A DNA stretch of 64,000 bases from NCBI RefSeq assembly GCF_964340395.1, contig NC_135561.1, forward strand, positions 24,062,986-24,126,985. Reading direction: 5' to 3'. Below the pieces are notes generated by a model, which saw only the letters and a list, made by a program, of their open reading frames with translations, did not search any database and was not told where the DNA came from. This DNA is from Glandiceps talaboti (lineage: Eukaryota > Hemichordata > Enteropneusta > Spengelidae). Below are positions 1-60,023 of the stretch, one piece after another (the stretch's first letter is position 1; every line of letters starts with the position of its first letter). Made by a program: the position numbers and the translations under genes.

Positions 1-308
1 ATGCACATGTATGTCATAGAACACTGTCCTAATACCAACTTTGAATGAGATCTGTTAAAGCATGTCTGAGTTATGGCTTTAGACAGGGAAAATTCGCAAA
101 CAAAATGGTTGCTAGGCGGCCATATTGGATCGTATCATAAAACAAATTGACGTGCATATGTATGCCATAGCATGTTGCCCTTGTACCAAGTTTGAAAAAA
201 ATCGGTCCAGGCATCTCCAAGAAATGGCTGCCGACGGACGGACGGACGGACGGACGGACAGAACCCAATCCATAAGTCCCCGTTCCGGACTACGTCCGCA
301 GGGACTAA
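1..308 (+). mobile_element. Family A (pearl/HINE-like) element, right end; cut by window edge
   Basis: The left edge of the window lies inside this copy. It holds one partial core, the end-specific segment running into 'aaatcggtccaggcat', a short (GGAC)n run near 235-260, and the terminal GTCC..GGGACTAA. It abuts the 24-bp minisatellite directly. Nothing here is translated convincingly; short reading frames across it recur in every copy only because the DNA repeats. Confidence 0.75.
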
Positions 309-955
309 CTATAGCTGATATACCTAACTCAACTGTAGCTAATATACCTAACTGAACTTTAGCAAATGTACCTAACTCAACTATAGGGGATGTACCTAAC
401 TCAACTATAGCTGATATACCTAACTCAACTATAGCTGATATACCTAACTCAACTATAGCAAATGTACCTAACTCAACTATAGCTGATATACCTAACTAAA
501 CTATAGCTGATATACCTAACTCAACTATAACTAATATACCTAACTGAACTTTAGCAAATGTACCTAACTCAACTATAGGGGATGTACCTAACTCAGCTAT
601 GGCTAGTGTACCCAAGTCAACTACATCTGATGTGCCTAACTCAACTATAACTTATGTAACTAACTCAACTATAGCTACTATGTATAACTCAGCCATAATT
701 AATATGCCTAACTCAACTATAGCTACTATGTATAACTCAGCCATAATTAATATGCCTAACTCAACTATAGCTACTATGTATAACTCAGCCATAATTAATA
801 TGCCTAACTCAACTATAGCTAATATACATAACTAAACTAAAGCTAAAGTATCTATCTCAAGTATAGCTAATGTGCCTTACTCACCTCAAATCATTATCCT
901 TTATCTCAAGTATACCTAATATGCTGAACTCACCTACAATCAATGTATCTATCCT
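309..955 (+). repeat. Minisatellite MS1, 24-bp unit, left block
   Basis: Tandem units of the type 'actatagctgatataccta' plus 'actca' (24 bp), with variants GCAAATGT, GCTAATGT and GCTACTATGTATAACTC. The array resumes at 4265 after two insertions, so 309-955 and 4265-4525 were once contiguous. Confidence 0.85.
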
Positions 956-1406
956 AAAAGGCATTGAGAATGACATAGTCCCCGCTACGATTGGGTTTTA
1001 AGGAATTATCACTACTCTGATCACGCAACAACACTTGTGAACCTAAATCAAACAGACTTAGATATGTTGTGTCTGCTTGTTGGACATTGAACATGCCTAC
1101 AACAATAAAGGATGGGTCGGGTATGGGGGATCGTATCACGACGAAAATGGATATGCACATGTATGTCATAGAACACTGTCCTAATACCAACTATAGCAAA
1201 CAAAATGGCTGCTAGGCAGCCATATTGGATCGTATCATGAAACAAATTGACGTGCATATGTATGCCATTGTATGTTGCCCCTGTACCAAGTTTGAAAAAA
1301 AATTGGTCCAGGCATCTCCAAGAAACGGCTGCGGATGGACGGACGCACGGACAGACGGAACCCAATCCATAAGTCCCTGTCCCGGACTTCGTCTGGCGGG
1401 GACTAA
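956..1406 (+). mobile_element. Family A element, short copy in MS1
   Basis: Begins with the 5' hairpin region (..CATTGAGAATGAC..AGTCCCCGC), holds less than one full core, then the (GGAC)n-like segment and ends GGCGGGGACTAA. Both flanks are MS1 sequence. The subterminal AGTCCCCGC and GCGGGGACT are reverse complements, as in the other copies. Confidence 0.8.
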
Positions 1407-1425
1407 CTACAGCTTATGTGCCTTA

Positions 1426-1664
1426 CAGCTTTTTTCCATAGACCAAGCCAGTTGTATTGAATAAACTATCAAGATCAATGAACCTGATAACAAGGTTTCA
1501 TGTTGAGATAGACACCAAAATAATAACACACAAACATTACTTACACTGTGTGGGCTCTGTATTTAATTAATGATATAAACAGTAACAACATCCACACTAC
1601 TACAAAATGTATAATCAGTTGAAGTTCAAACATAATCCATGGTCACCAGCCAGTGAAAGTTGGT
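1426..1664 (+). repeat. Left terminal inverted repeat of the transposon
   Basis: Reads CAGCTTTTTTCC... to ...AGTGAAAGTTGGT and pairs with 4027-4264. On the minus strand it contains ATTAAA (1562-1567), about 190 bp past the transposase stop codon, a plausible poly(A) signal for that gene. Confidence 0.9.
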
Positions 1665-1756
1665 GTGTACCTTAAAATGCAGTCTTTATACTGAAACAGT
1701 TATCATGCATACATAATTATTAGGGAACTTTCCAGTTTGTCAGATATAAAATATAT

Positions 1757-2845
1757 TCAAACATTTAAATATCCAACTTTACAAAAAAATCCATGGCAAG
1801 CAGCTGGTGAAATGTCAGAAACTGCCGTCAATATAGCATATTCTTTATTCGCTCCACTCAACTGTCGATAGAATGGTTGCTTGAAAATTGTTTTCAAATT
1901 TTCAAACGCGTACTCCGCTGCATTGAAATCTGGGGAGTGAGTTGGAGTAAATACATACTCTATTCCCATATTATCTAAAAATTCAGATAGAATACGACCC
2001 CCTCTATTATGATGTGTTGCACAATTGTCAACTACAACGATATCGCCTACTTCAAGGGCAGGTAAATCGTCATCCATTACACTGTTTGCCGCTTCATTGA
2101 AAAAATTCAAATAGTCATCAGTATCTGACGCTCCATGGATGACGTTTGCATGACAGACACCATGAGCACTAATCAATAGATTCAGGGTTAAGTTTGGTTG
2201 TTTCGCGTAATGTTGGATTTCAATGGCGGGAAGACCAATCGGTGCATGTCCATATTTCCTGTTTGTTACGCTGGGGAAACTAAAACCACTCTCATCCATA
2301 AATTTAATTTTGTATGGGTTTACGTTGTGTAAGGCATCGATATATCTCTGCGTGTATACTAAGTTTGCATCGGTAAATCGTTCTGCAGGTGGAGTTATCA
2401 TCTTTTTCCATGTCCATGGACCACTCAACCTATATTTCAAAGTTTAACATATTGTAGAAATGGCGACATCAACATTGGAAAATTCGAGAAGTTTCTGTTG
2501 TATTTCGACATAGGATATAGATGGCGTTTCCGTCTTCAAAAACTGTATATACCGCTCTTCTTGATCATTCAGTTTCCTTCGATTAATTCGGACACCAGTA
2601 CATCTTCGTGGTTGTGTTGTTCCACTCTCACAGTAGCGTATCCACACATTTCTGACTGCGCTGCGCGACACTTTAAACTTCCCCGCCACTTTGGTTGTTT
2701 CACCGTGAGGGATGAATCGGGTTTCTACATCAGCCCCTCTGTCTCTCAGCTCGTGAATCAATAGCCTTCTCAGATCACTTGTCATCGGTTTTCCAGTTTC
2801 ATATTCCCTTCCATGTACGTTCTGTTTTATGAAACCGTTTTCCAT
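1757..2845 (-). pseudogene. IS630/Tc1/mariner-superfamily transposase (DD37E), one in-frame stop
   Basis: The reading frame is 362 codons from ATG at 2845 to a stop at 1757, interrupted only by TAA at 2444-2446 (codon 134); the two halves are in the same frame. The N-terminal ~130 codons hold two helix-turn-helix-like regions, including VSRSAVRNVWIRY, followed by a basic linker (GTTQPRR). The catalytic half shows FMDESGF (D at codon 184), VVVDNCATHHN (D at 273) and SPDFNAAEYAF (E at 311). That leaves 37 residues between second D and E, so DD37E rather than the DD34E of Tc1. Such enzymes cut and paste the element at TA sites in the nucleus. The single stop falls between the DNA-binding and catalytic parts, and could be a recent C-to-T change (CAA to TAA). 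Stop readthrough cannot be excluded. The gene points toward the left TIR and diverges from the PB1-like gene. Confidence 0.88.
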
Positions 2846-3429
2846 GATTGATTCCTATTACATGCGTACTACGAATTACAGGAATTGATCAAATGTATGC
2901 TGTATCGTCAACGTGTTAGTACTGTGACGATTGTCTGCGACGTAATCGAAGTGTTGATCTCATGATATACATGGTTGTATTTAATAAGCTTACGAACAGT
3001 GACAGACTTTGAATTGTTTAGCCATGGTAGGGGTGTTCACCGGCAATAATCAGAAATAGCAATAAATATTAGAAAGCAATTGTAATCCTAATTGTATCAC
3101 TTCATTTACTAATACTAGTACGTCATCATAGTGGTAATGAAATGATAAATAAACCATCTACATTTTATTGTCTCACATTAGCTTTAAAATTATTGCTAGG
3201 GACCACGCGTTGCAAAATAATACTGTCATTGTACATGAACTCTGACATCACCCCTCCAAACTTTTCATGGAATAACCCGGAAATCACGCAATTCCTTGAT
3301 AATTCACTCTCGAGTAGGACAGCATTCTTATAAACTCTTATGGAAAACTACCAAGTTCAACGACGAAGTTAGAACATTGAATGTGTTAGAGTTGTAAACC
3401 TACAATGGCATTTTCGAAGGATCCACGGA
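2846..3429. promoter_or_regulatory. Divergent intergenic region of the transposon
   Basis: About 580 bp separates the start codons of the two transposon genes. It is AT-rich and contains no reading frame I can support. It must hold both promoters if the genes are transcribed independently; I see no convincing paired TATA elements. The role is inferred from position only. Confidence 0.35.
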
Positions 3430-3873
3430 ATGTCTCCATCCGAACTGGTCGATCTGAAAGTTCACTTCGACTATCACAACAAAGAGCGTTGTTCTGTGAT
3501 TGATATGCAATACAGTGACATGTGCTTGATGGATTTTGGTTCATTTTGCAAAATGATTCAGAGTGAAATTCCATTTCTCAGCCGACTTGCTGTCATGAGA
3601 GTTTCATACAAGGACGTCGAGGGCACTTACGTTGACCTTAACCATCGTAGCTATTCGCGATTCCTACGGCACTGTTCTTATTCATGCAATGTACCAACCG
3701 TTAACGTGAAAGTTGAAGAGGGGACTTCTCCCGCCGTGATTAGATTACCAAGCCAAGAACGTCAACAAGCATATGTCACGGAGCAACGCCAACATCTAAA
3801 CGAGCTCTGGATTATGAAGTCAAAGATGACGACCCACAAAAAAATTAAAACCCACCCAGTAGTATGTGTATAA
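3430..3873 (+). CDS. PB1-domain-like protein carried by the transposon
   Basis: 147 codons from ATG at 3430; the frame is open upstream to a TAG at 3370, so a slightly different start is possible. Residues 8-97 have the pattern of a PB1 domain: an opening strand with a lysine (LKVHFDY, residues 9-15), a helical middle, then an OPCA-like turn (VSYKDVEGTYVDLN, residues 58-71) with acidic and aromatic positions in the usual places, and a closing strand VNVKVEEG (91-98). PB1 domains form front-to-back dimers in signalling and autophagy proteins. The remaining 50 residues are charged and unrecognised. It lies inside the TIRs and is transcribed away from the transposase, so it is probably element cargo or an accessory factor. 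The fold call rests on pattern matching by eye; splicing into a downstream exon is possible. Confidence 0.6.
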   Translation: MSPSELVDLKVHFDYHNKERCSVIDMQYSDMCLMDFGSFCKMIQSEIPFLSRLAVMRVSYKDVEGTYVDLNHRSYSRFLRHCSYSCNVPTVNVKVEEGTSPAVIRLPSQERQQAYVTEQRQHLNELWIMKSKMTTHKKIKTHPVVCV

Positions 3874-4026
3874 AAGTCCGATTGAACTGGAAATTGAAGG
3901 GAAACGGTCAGCATAAATGTCGACATCATCCCATACAGAGTCCCTATGGAAAGCCATATAAATTGACAAAAATACAAACAGGACAACTGCTTCAGTATAT
4001 TTTGTGTCTAAACTTTAACAGATTCT

Positions 4027-4264
4027 ACCAACTTTCACTAGGTGGTGACGACAGATTTTGTTTGAACTTCAACTGATTATACCTTGTGTAGTAGTGCGCA
4101 TGCTGTTACTGTTTATATCATGCACTAAATAAAGAGCCCACACAGTGTAAGTGATGTTTGTGTGTTATCTTTATGGTGTCTATCTCAACATGAAACCTTG
4201 TGATCGGGTCATTGATCTTGGTAGTTTATTCAGTACAACTGGCTCGGTCTAAGGAAAAAAGCTG
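4027..4264 (+). repeat. Right terminal inverted repeat of the transposon
   Basis: Reverse complement of 1426-1664 with scattered substitutions. On the plus strand it carries AATAAA at 4128-4133, 255 bp past the stop of the PB1-like gene, so each end of the element may supply the 3' end of the gene pointing at it. Confidence 0.9.
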
Positions 4265-4525
4265 TAACTCACCCTACAATCAATGTATCTATCTCAACTA
4301 TGGCTAATGTGCCTAACTCACCTATGGCTAATGTATCTATCTCAACTATAGCTAATGTATCTATCTCAACTATGGCTAATGTGCCTCACTCACCTATAGC
4401 TAATGTATCTATTTCAACTATGGCTAATGTATCTATCTCAACTATGGCTAATGTGCCTAACTCACCTATAGCTAATGTATCTATCTCAACTATAGCTAAT
4501 GTATCAACTATAGCTAATGATGCGA
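4265..4525 (+). repeat. Minisatellite MS1, right block
   Basis: Continuation of the 24-bp array after the transposon, here with units such as 'actatggctaatgtgccta' + 'actca' and 'aatgtatctatctca'. The first bases (TAACTCACC) complete the unit broken at 1423. Confidence 0.85.
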
Positions 4526-4710
4526 TCATTTTCATTTGAACAATTTCCCATCCACACACCCTAAGTAATGTCCCCATCAAATACCAATTGAGGCAATCGG
4601 TCTGGTGGTTTTTGACAGACACACACATACACACATACATACACACAGACAGACATTTCACCATGCCTATAGCACTTCTGAATCTCAGACTGGATTCATT
4701 TGTGCTATAA
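4526..4710 (+). mobile_element. Family B element, 3'-end fragment
   Basis: Carries the family B tail only: the 'caattTCCCA'-type segment, an ACACAC/GACAGACA microsatellite, 'atagcacttctgaa', a diverged hairpin and TTTGTGCTATAA. The 5' part is missing and MS1 adjoins it. Confidence 0.6.
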
Positions 4711-5573
4711 AACGATCAATTATGCAAATAACTAATTAATTGTTTGCCATTAGATTGAGAATTGGGTGCCATCTACCTAACTTCTTGAACTTTGGAAGAG
4801 ATGGCTGTTAATCCCTCTTGACTACACTTGGATAATACTTAGATGGCCCTTTTTTTTCTTGTGTGTTCTTTGTCTGTCCATAGCTCTTGTTATATGGGCT
4901 ATGAACAGAGTTGTGGTGAGAATGGTCATCTGGCAAATTCCAGCACATACCCGTCCCTAACCATGGACATAACAGTGGGACAACTGCACTTGATTTGCAA
5001 AATTGCATCTCAAGCATTTGCAAAGTGAGGCTACGCCCAGTTTCTTTGAGTTACTTTTGCCAAAGAAAGTAAGGGCTAATCGGGGCTGGCCTAGCCTCTA
5101 CCCCGTTGTTTACTCAGCTTATCATATGGATGACCTCTACGGCTGTCCTGGTTTACTCCTGCTAGGCACCATACTATATCACTTGTGTGGTTAGCCTTCG
5201 ACCGGTTTTGCTGGAGCGGTAGGGTGTGGGACTCCCACATTAACCATTCCCTTTGTCCGGTGGGCTAATGAACTCAAAAGTGAATAACAAGGAAGTGGAA
5301 AATGAGGAGCCTCTAATTGCCTCCTGTTTCAGTTCCTGTGTTAAAGAGTTAGGCTCTCGTTTCAGTAAGGCATCCACCTTCTTCAAAATGAGTGCTGCAC
5401 GTCCTCTTACTGAATCAGAAACACGATAGTTCGCTCATTGCAATGTGTAATAGTCTGAGAACTTTTGACACTTCCAGGGATTCCTGCTATAGTTTCACCC
5501 CTATACAAAGTGGGAATTAGTCCTGACCATGCAGGAAGTCAGCATGGATGAAGACTAAAATAGCATTGGTAAT
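4711..5573 (-). other. Downstream of the NCAM-like stop codon; probable 3' UTR
   Basis: No exon, repeat array or coherent reading frame is visible. Because it lies directly past the predicted stop at 5574 on the minus strand, part of it is likely the 3' UTR. I could not find a clear AATAAA on the minus strand, so the transcript end is undetermined. Confidence 0.3.
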
Positions 5574-54405
<48,832 letters not shown>

Positions 54406-54627
54406 CTGAAAACAAACACAACACATTAATTATTTTGAGTAAAAATTAAACAACCAAGAAAACTTGATTATGCAACTCATATTCCCCCCACTAATACATT
54501 GTGGATTTTGTATTCCAGCAGTCAGTTCCAGCACCGCAATCTAACTGAACTCTATATTAAAGAATACATTTACTCTAAGACAAGCTTCCATAGGAGACAT
54601 ATTCCCCAACTGCAAAGGAGAAGGGGA

Positions 54628-55430
54628 AAATTCTATTGTATGTTTGTTGATTTTGCCAAAGCGTTTGACTCTGTTGATTATAAATGTCTTTTTGTCAAAC
54701 TTCAGTTAACTGGTATATCTGGTAAAATGTTGAACACTGTGAAATCGATGTACAGGACAGATTGTTTAGGGGTATTTTGAATGTAAAATAGGAGTATAAG
54801 ACAAGGCAGTGTTTTGAGCCCTGTATTGTTTTCTCTCTTTATTGATGAGTTGTATCAAATGATTGTAAATACAGAAGTTAGATGAATACAACTAACACAA
54901 GAAATGTAGGATTTATTTGTTTTTACTTTATACAGATAACATTGGAATATTTGCAGATACTGTAGTAGGATTACAACCATTAATCAATGTGTTACATCAA
55001 TTTTGTTTAGCTTCGGGTAAATATGCAGAAAACCAAAGTTGCAGTATTCCGAAAAGGGGGACATAATTCCAGGTCGGAAGTTTGGAAAATGAACGGAAAT
55101 AATATTGAGGTTGTTACCTCCTACAAATATCTTGGTCTTTTATTATCTTGCAGAAATACATGGAGTAAAGCTGTATGTAACTTAGCTGCTTAGGCACGTA
55201 AGGTAATGTTTCCAATTTTCAAATTTGAACGAAAAGTTGGCATTATCAGTTTCAATGTTTACTTTAAACTTTTTGATACTTTAATTTTACCTATATTATT
55301 GTATGGGGCGGAGATACAGGGATTTAAACGATTCATGGAAGCTGAAAGGGTTCATTTAAAGTTTTGTAAACATTTCTTGGGGGTGGGCCAAAGCACATTC
55401 AACGAAGCTGTACTTGGCTTGCTATTCCTG
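54628..55430 (+). pseudogene. LINE reverse transcriptase, damaged N-terminal part
   Basis: The palm A motif FVDFAKAFDSVD is intact (D followed by KAFDSVD), then a stop at 54778. The GVRQGSVLSPVLFSLFIDEL block is in another frame. At about 54935 the catalytic box reads A-D-N-I-G-I-F-A-D-T instead of the usual A-D-D and is displaced by a frameshift (ttatacagataacattgg). The enzyme is dead. From 55206 the frame reopens into the thumb region (LILPILLYGAEIQGFKRF). Confidence 0.85.
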
Positions 55431-58335
55431 AAGTCAGTCACTAGAACCATCAAATATTGGTTACGCCTAACTGAACTGATGGTCACTAGAACCATTAAAT
55501 ATTGGTTACGCCTAACTGAACTGACAATCACTAGAACCATCAAATATTGGTTACGTCTAACTGAACTGACAGTCACTAGAACCATCAAATATTGGTTACG
55601 TCTAACTGAACTGATGGTCACTAGAACCATCAAATATTGGTTACGCCTAACTGAACTGACAGTCACTAGAACCATCAAATATTGGTTACGTCTAACTGAA
55701 CTGATGGTCACTAGAACCATCAAATATTGGTTACGCCTAACTGAACTGACAGTCACTAGAACCATCAAATATTGGTTACACCTAACTGAACTGACAGTCA
55801 CTAGAACCATCAAATATTGGTTACGTCTAACTGAACTGACAATCACTAGAACAATCAAATATTGGTTACACCTAACTGAACTGACAGTCACTAGAACCAT
55901 CAAATATTGGTTACGCCTAACTGAACTGACAGTCACTAGAACCATCAAATATTGGTTACACCTAACTGAACTGACAGTCACTAGAACCATCAAATATTGG
56001 TTACGCCTAACTGAATTAACAGTCACTAGAACCATCAAATATTGGTTACGCTTAACTGAATTGACAGTCACTAGAACCATCAAATATTGGTTACGCCTAA
56101 CTGAACTGACAGTCACTAGAACCATCAAATATTGGTTACACCTAACTGAAGTGACAGTCACTAGAACCATCAAATATTGGTTACGCCTAACTGAACTGAC
56201 AGTCACTAGAACCATCAAATATTGGTTACGCCTAACTGAATTGACAGTCACTAGAACCATCAAATATTGGTTACGCCTAACTGAATTAACAGTCACTAGA
56301 ACCATCAAATATTGGTTACGCTTAACTGAATTGACAGTCACTAGAACCATCAAATATTGGTTACGCCTAACTGAACTGACAGTCACTAGAACCATCAAAT
56401 ATTGGTTACACCTAACTGAAGTGACAGTCACTAGAACCATCAAATATTGGTTACGTCTAACTGAACTGACAGTCACTAGAACCATCAAATATTGGTTACA
56501 CCTAACTGAAGTGACAGTCACTAGAACCATCAAATATTGGTTACACCTAACTGAAGTGACAGTCACTAGAACCATCAAATATTGGTTACGTCTAACTGAA
56601 CTGACAGTCACTAGAACCATCAAATATTGGTTACGCCTAACTGAATTGACAGTCACTAGAACCATCAAATATTGGTTACACCTAACTGAACTGACAGTCA
56701 CTAGAACCATCAAATATTGGTTACGCCTAACTGAACTGATGGTCACTAGAACCATCAAATATTGGTTACGCCTAACTGAACTGATGGTCACTAGAACCAT
56801 CAAATATTGGTTACGCCTAACTGAACTGACAGTCACTACAACCATCAAATATTGGTTACGCCTAACTGAACTGACAGTCACTAGAACCATCAAATATTGG
56901 TTGCGCCTAACTGAACTGATGGTCACTAGAACCATCAAATATTGGTTACGCCTAACTGAACTGACAGTCACTAGAACCATCAAATATTGGTTACGTCTAA
57001 CTGAACTGACAGTCACTAGAACCATCAAATATTGGTTGCGCCTAACTGAACTGACAGTCACTAGAACCATCAAATATTGGTTGCGCCTAACTGAACTGAC
57101 AGTCACTAGAACCATCAAATATTGGTTACGCCTAACTGAACTGACAGTCACTACAACCATCAAATATTGGTTACGCCTAACTGAACTGACAGTCACTAGA
57201 ACCATCAAATATTGGTTGCGCCTAACTGAACTGATGGTCACTAGAACCATCAAATATTGGTTACGCCTAACTGAACTGACAGTCACTAGAACCATCAAAT
57301 ATTGGTTACGTCTAACTGAACTGACAGTCACTAGAACCATCAAATATTGGTTGCGCCTAACTGAACTGACAGTCACTAGAACCATCAAATATTGGTTGCG
57401 CCTAACTGAACTGACAGTCACTAGAACCATCAAATATTGGTTACGCCTAACTGAACTGACAGTCACTAGAACCATTAAATATTGGTTACGCCTAACTGAA
57501 CTGATGGTCACTAGAACCATCAAATATTGACAGTCACTAGAACCATCAAATATTGACAGTCACTAGAACCATCAAATATTGGTTACGCCTAACTGAACTG
57601 ACAGTCACTAGAACCATCAAATATTGGTTGCGCCTAACTGAACTGACAGTCACTAGAACCATCAAATATTGGTTACACCTAACTGAACTGACAGTCACTA
57701 GAACCATCAAATATTGGTTGCGCCTAACTGAACTGACAGTCACTAGAACCATCAAATATTGGTTGCGCCTAACTGAACTGACAGTCACTAGAACCATCAA
57801 ATATTGGTTACGCCTAACTGAACTGACAGTCACTAGAACCATCAAATATTGGTTACGTCTAACTGAACTGACAGTCACTAGAACCATCAAATATTGGTTA
57901 CACCTAACTGAACTGACAGTCACTAGAACCATCAAATATTGGTTGCGCCTAACTGAACTGACAGTCACTAGAACCATCAAATATTGGTTGCGCCTAACTG
58001 AACTGACAGTCACTAGAACCATCAAATATTGGTTACGCCTAACTGAACTGACAGTCACTAGAACCATCAAATATTGGTTACGTCTAACTGAACTGACAGT
58101 CACTAGAACCATCAAATATTGGTTACACCTAACTGAAGTGACAGTCACTAGAACCATCAAATATTGGTTACGTCTAACTGAACTGACAGTCACTAGAACC
58201 ATCAAATATTGGTTACGCCTAACTGAACTGATGGTCACTAGAACCATTAAATATTGGTTACACCTAAACTGAACTGACAGTCACTAGAACCATCAAATAT
58301 TGGTTACGCCTAACTGAACTGACACTGACAGGCAC
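55431..58335 (+). repeat. Minisatellite MS12, 45-bp unit grown from LINE coding sequence
   Basis: About 64 copies of 'tcactagaaccatcaaatat' + 'tggttacgcctaactgaact' + 'gacag'. In the LINE's own frame the unit reads VTRTIKYWLRLTELT (15 residues), and the first unit continues the LINE frame without a break. LINE RT C-terminal regions normally have a single '(n)r.ikYWlrl' segment. Because 45 divides by three and lacks stops, open frames of 774 and 239 codons (plus) and 723 and 233 (minus) result; they are not evidence of a functional protein. Confidence 0.92.
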
Positions 58336-59072
58336 CAGAACCATCAAATATTGGTTATGCCTAACAGACAGACGACAGAATAGTCAGACATGCATACAAA
58401 TTGATGTATAAAATGGATCAAATGGCTACACATCTTGGACTACAGAAATTAAGCATATTTTGTGTACATGTGGTTTTGTATGGCATAGACTGGTTAGCAC
58501 AAGGTGGGGGATAATAACATGTTTATAATAGAATTCCAACAACGCATATCTGATGTTTACAAACAAGAAAGGTTTAGTGAAGTATGTTCCAGGGATAAGT
58601 TAAGACTATACTAGTACTGTAATTTCAAAAGCATGTTAGAACAAGAAAAATATCTGAATGAAATTACAGAGTTGACATACAGGCATGTCTTGGCAAGAAT
58701 GAGATATTCATGTCTTATAGTCTTAGAATTCAGGTGGGGTGCTATACTGGCATTGACATTGAGGTTAGGATTTGTGAAATATGTTTAGAAGGAATCGAAG
58801 ATGAATATCATTGGTTGTAAATGTTTCATTTATTTTAATTACCATCTATGACTGGCCTTTGACCTTTCCCTGTGTTGTAGCAAAACATTGTCATGGGGCC
58901 ACCGCATGCATTAATCATCCCGCCATTCTGTACTTTCCTCCGCTGGGTAATGTCGTGCATTTTTTGGTAGTGGTAATTTTTACTGCTAATTCCGGGATCA
59001 GCTAATGTCTGTTCAACGTGCAAAAAACATTTGAAAGGTCACGGCAGGCTGAGTGGCAGATTCTGTTCAGCG

Positions 59073-60023
59073 ATGGCAGACACTGTGGGAGATGATTTAG
59101 TACGTCAAGTTCGGGAGCAAGTGGCGGGCCCCGGTCAAGGTAAACCAGACGCTACAATTTGTATGAAATCAGAGTCGGAAAGCGGGGTAAAATCTGGGAT
59201 GGATACAGGTTCCGTGACAGGAACTGACATGCAAAAACAAATGGACACATTAACTTAACAATTGCAGCGGTTAACTAACTTAGTAATCGAAAATTCGCAG
59301 ACAACTACCCAAGAAAAGCGGACTGGCGGAGACCATTCACGACCACAAGCTACAAAATCATACAGAACTATTAATGAACTCAGAAGTGACAGGCAGTTAC
59401 AAGATTCCCTCGCCAAACTAATGACAGGAGTCGGGCACACTTCTAGCACTACTGGTTCTTCTGATGAGTCCTCAGCTGGTTCAACTTACTTATCGTTACC
59501 TCAATTTGTAGCTGGCGAGCTTGAAATTATTAAGGGAACACTTGTTTCCAGTAAGGACACAATGAGTAGGCTAGAACACTTACAGGACCTTATGTTGGAC
59601 ACGATGTTATATCCATGGGAAAGGGTACGTAATTATTATAATGCAGTTTTGCTTGACATGGAACAAAAATTACTGCGTTGGGGTGACAGTTTTGAACGCT
59701 TCCACACTGCCTTTGTTCATAATCCCCCCTCCGATAACAGCAAGACAAGTGGTACCGCACATATATCAAGTAGAGATCGTAGACCGAGATTCTGTGCACA
59801 ATTCCAGTCAAACAGATGCCCGTCTACAGATGACCACGTAGTAGATGGTCGGCTGGAAAAGCATATATGTTCCACATGTATCAGATTCAGGAAACAAGAA
59901 AAGACACACGCTATGACTGATTGTCCATTTAATGACAAAGAGCTACAGAGACCAGAGGGTACACAAAGATTGACTGCCCTCAACGGTGACTTCAACATTA
60001 CCCAAGTTCGTTTCAGTTACTAA
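59073..60023 (+). pseudogene. Gag-like ORF1 of the DIRS-like element, one in-frame stop
   Basis: 316 codons from ATG (agcgATGGCAGAC) to TAA at 60021, with one internal TAA at 59256-59258 in the same frame. The N-terminal third is Gln/Ser/Thr-rich. The middle is helical (LSLPQFVAGELEII.., TMSRLEHLQDLMLDTM, PWERVRNYYNAVLLDMEQ). The C-terminal part has a zinc-binding pattern RFCAQFQSNRC followed by HICSTC, nine residues, H, four residues, C. This C-x2-C-x9-H-x4-C arrangement resembles the cysteine/histidine motifs of DIRS-type ORF1 proteins, which would package element RNA. A frame upstream (VCSTCKKHLKGHGRL..) is open to about 59010. Confidence 0.65.

Larger units (their letters stand above)
1426..4264. 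mobile_element. Tc1/mariner-type DNA transposon with 239-bp TIRs and two divergent genes
   Basis: The element begins CAGCTTTTTTCC and ends GGAAAAAAGCTG, and is bounded on both sides by TA (1424-1425 and 4265-4266), the standard Tc1/mariner target duplication. The terminal inverted repeats (1426-1664 and 4027-4264) match over about 239 bp with scattered differences, far longer than the 20-30 bp of typical mariners. The surrounding DNA is one MS1 unit split in two (gtgcct.. / ..actcacc), so the empty site can be read. Inside, a transposase gene runs leftward and a PB1-like gene runs rightward, with about 580 bp between their starts. TIR differences and the transposase stop codon suggest an old, probably inactive copy. 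Confidence 0.9.

Noticed and set aside
4711-5573. tRNA-derived SINE near 5200-5260
   Set aside because: The stretch 'gagcggtagggtgtgggact' hints at a tRNA-like box but no complete A and B boxes with correct spacing could be shown.
55206-57530. 774-codon plus frame and 723-codon minus frame
   Set aside because: Both arise because a 45-bp unit free of stops was repeated about 64 times; only the first ~75 codons of the plus frame are LINE-derived coding sequence.
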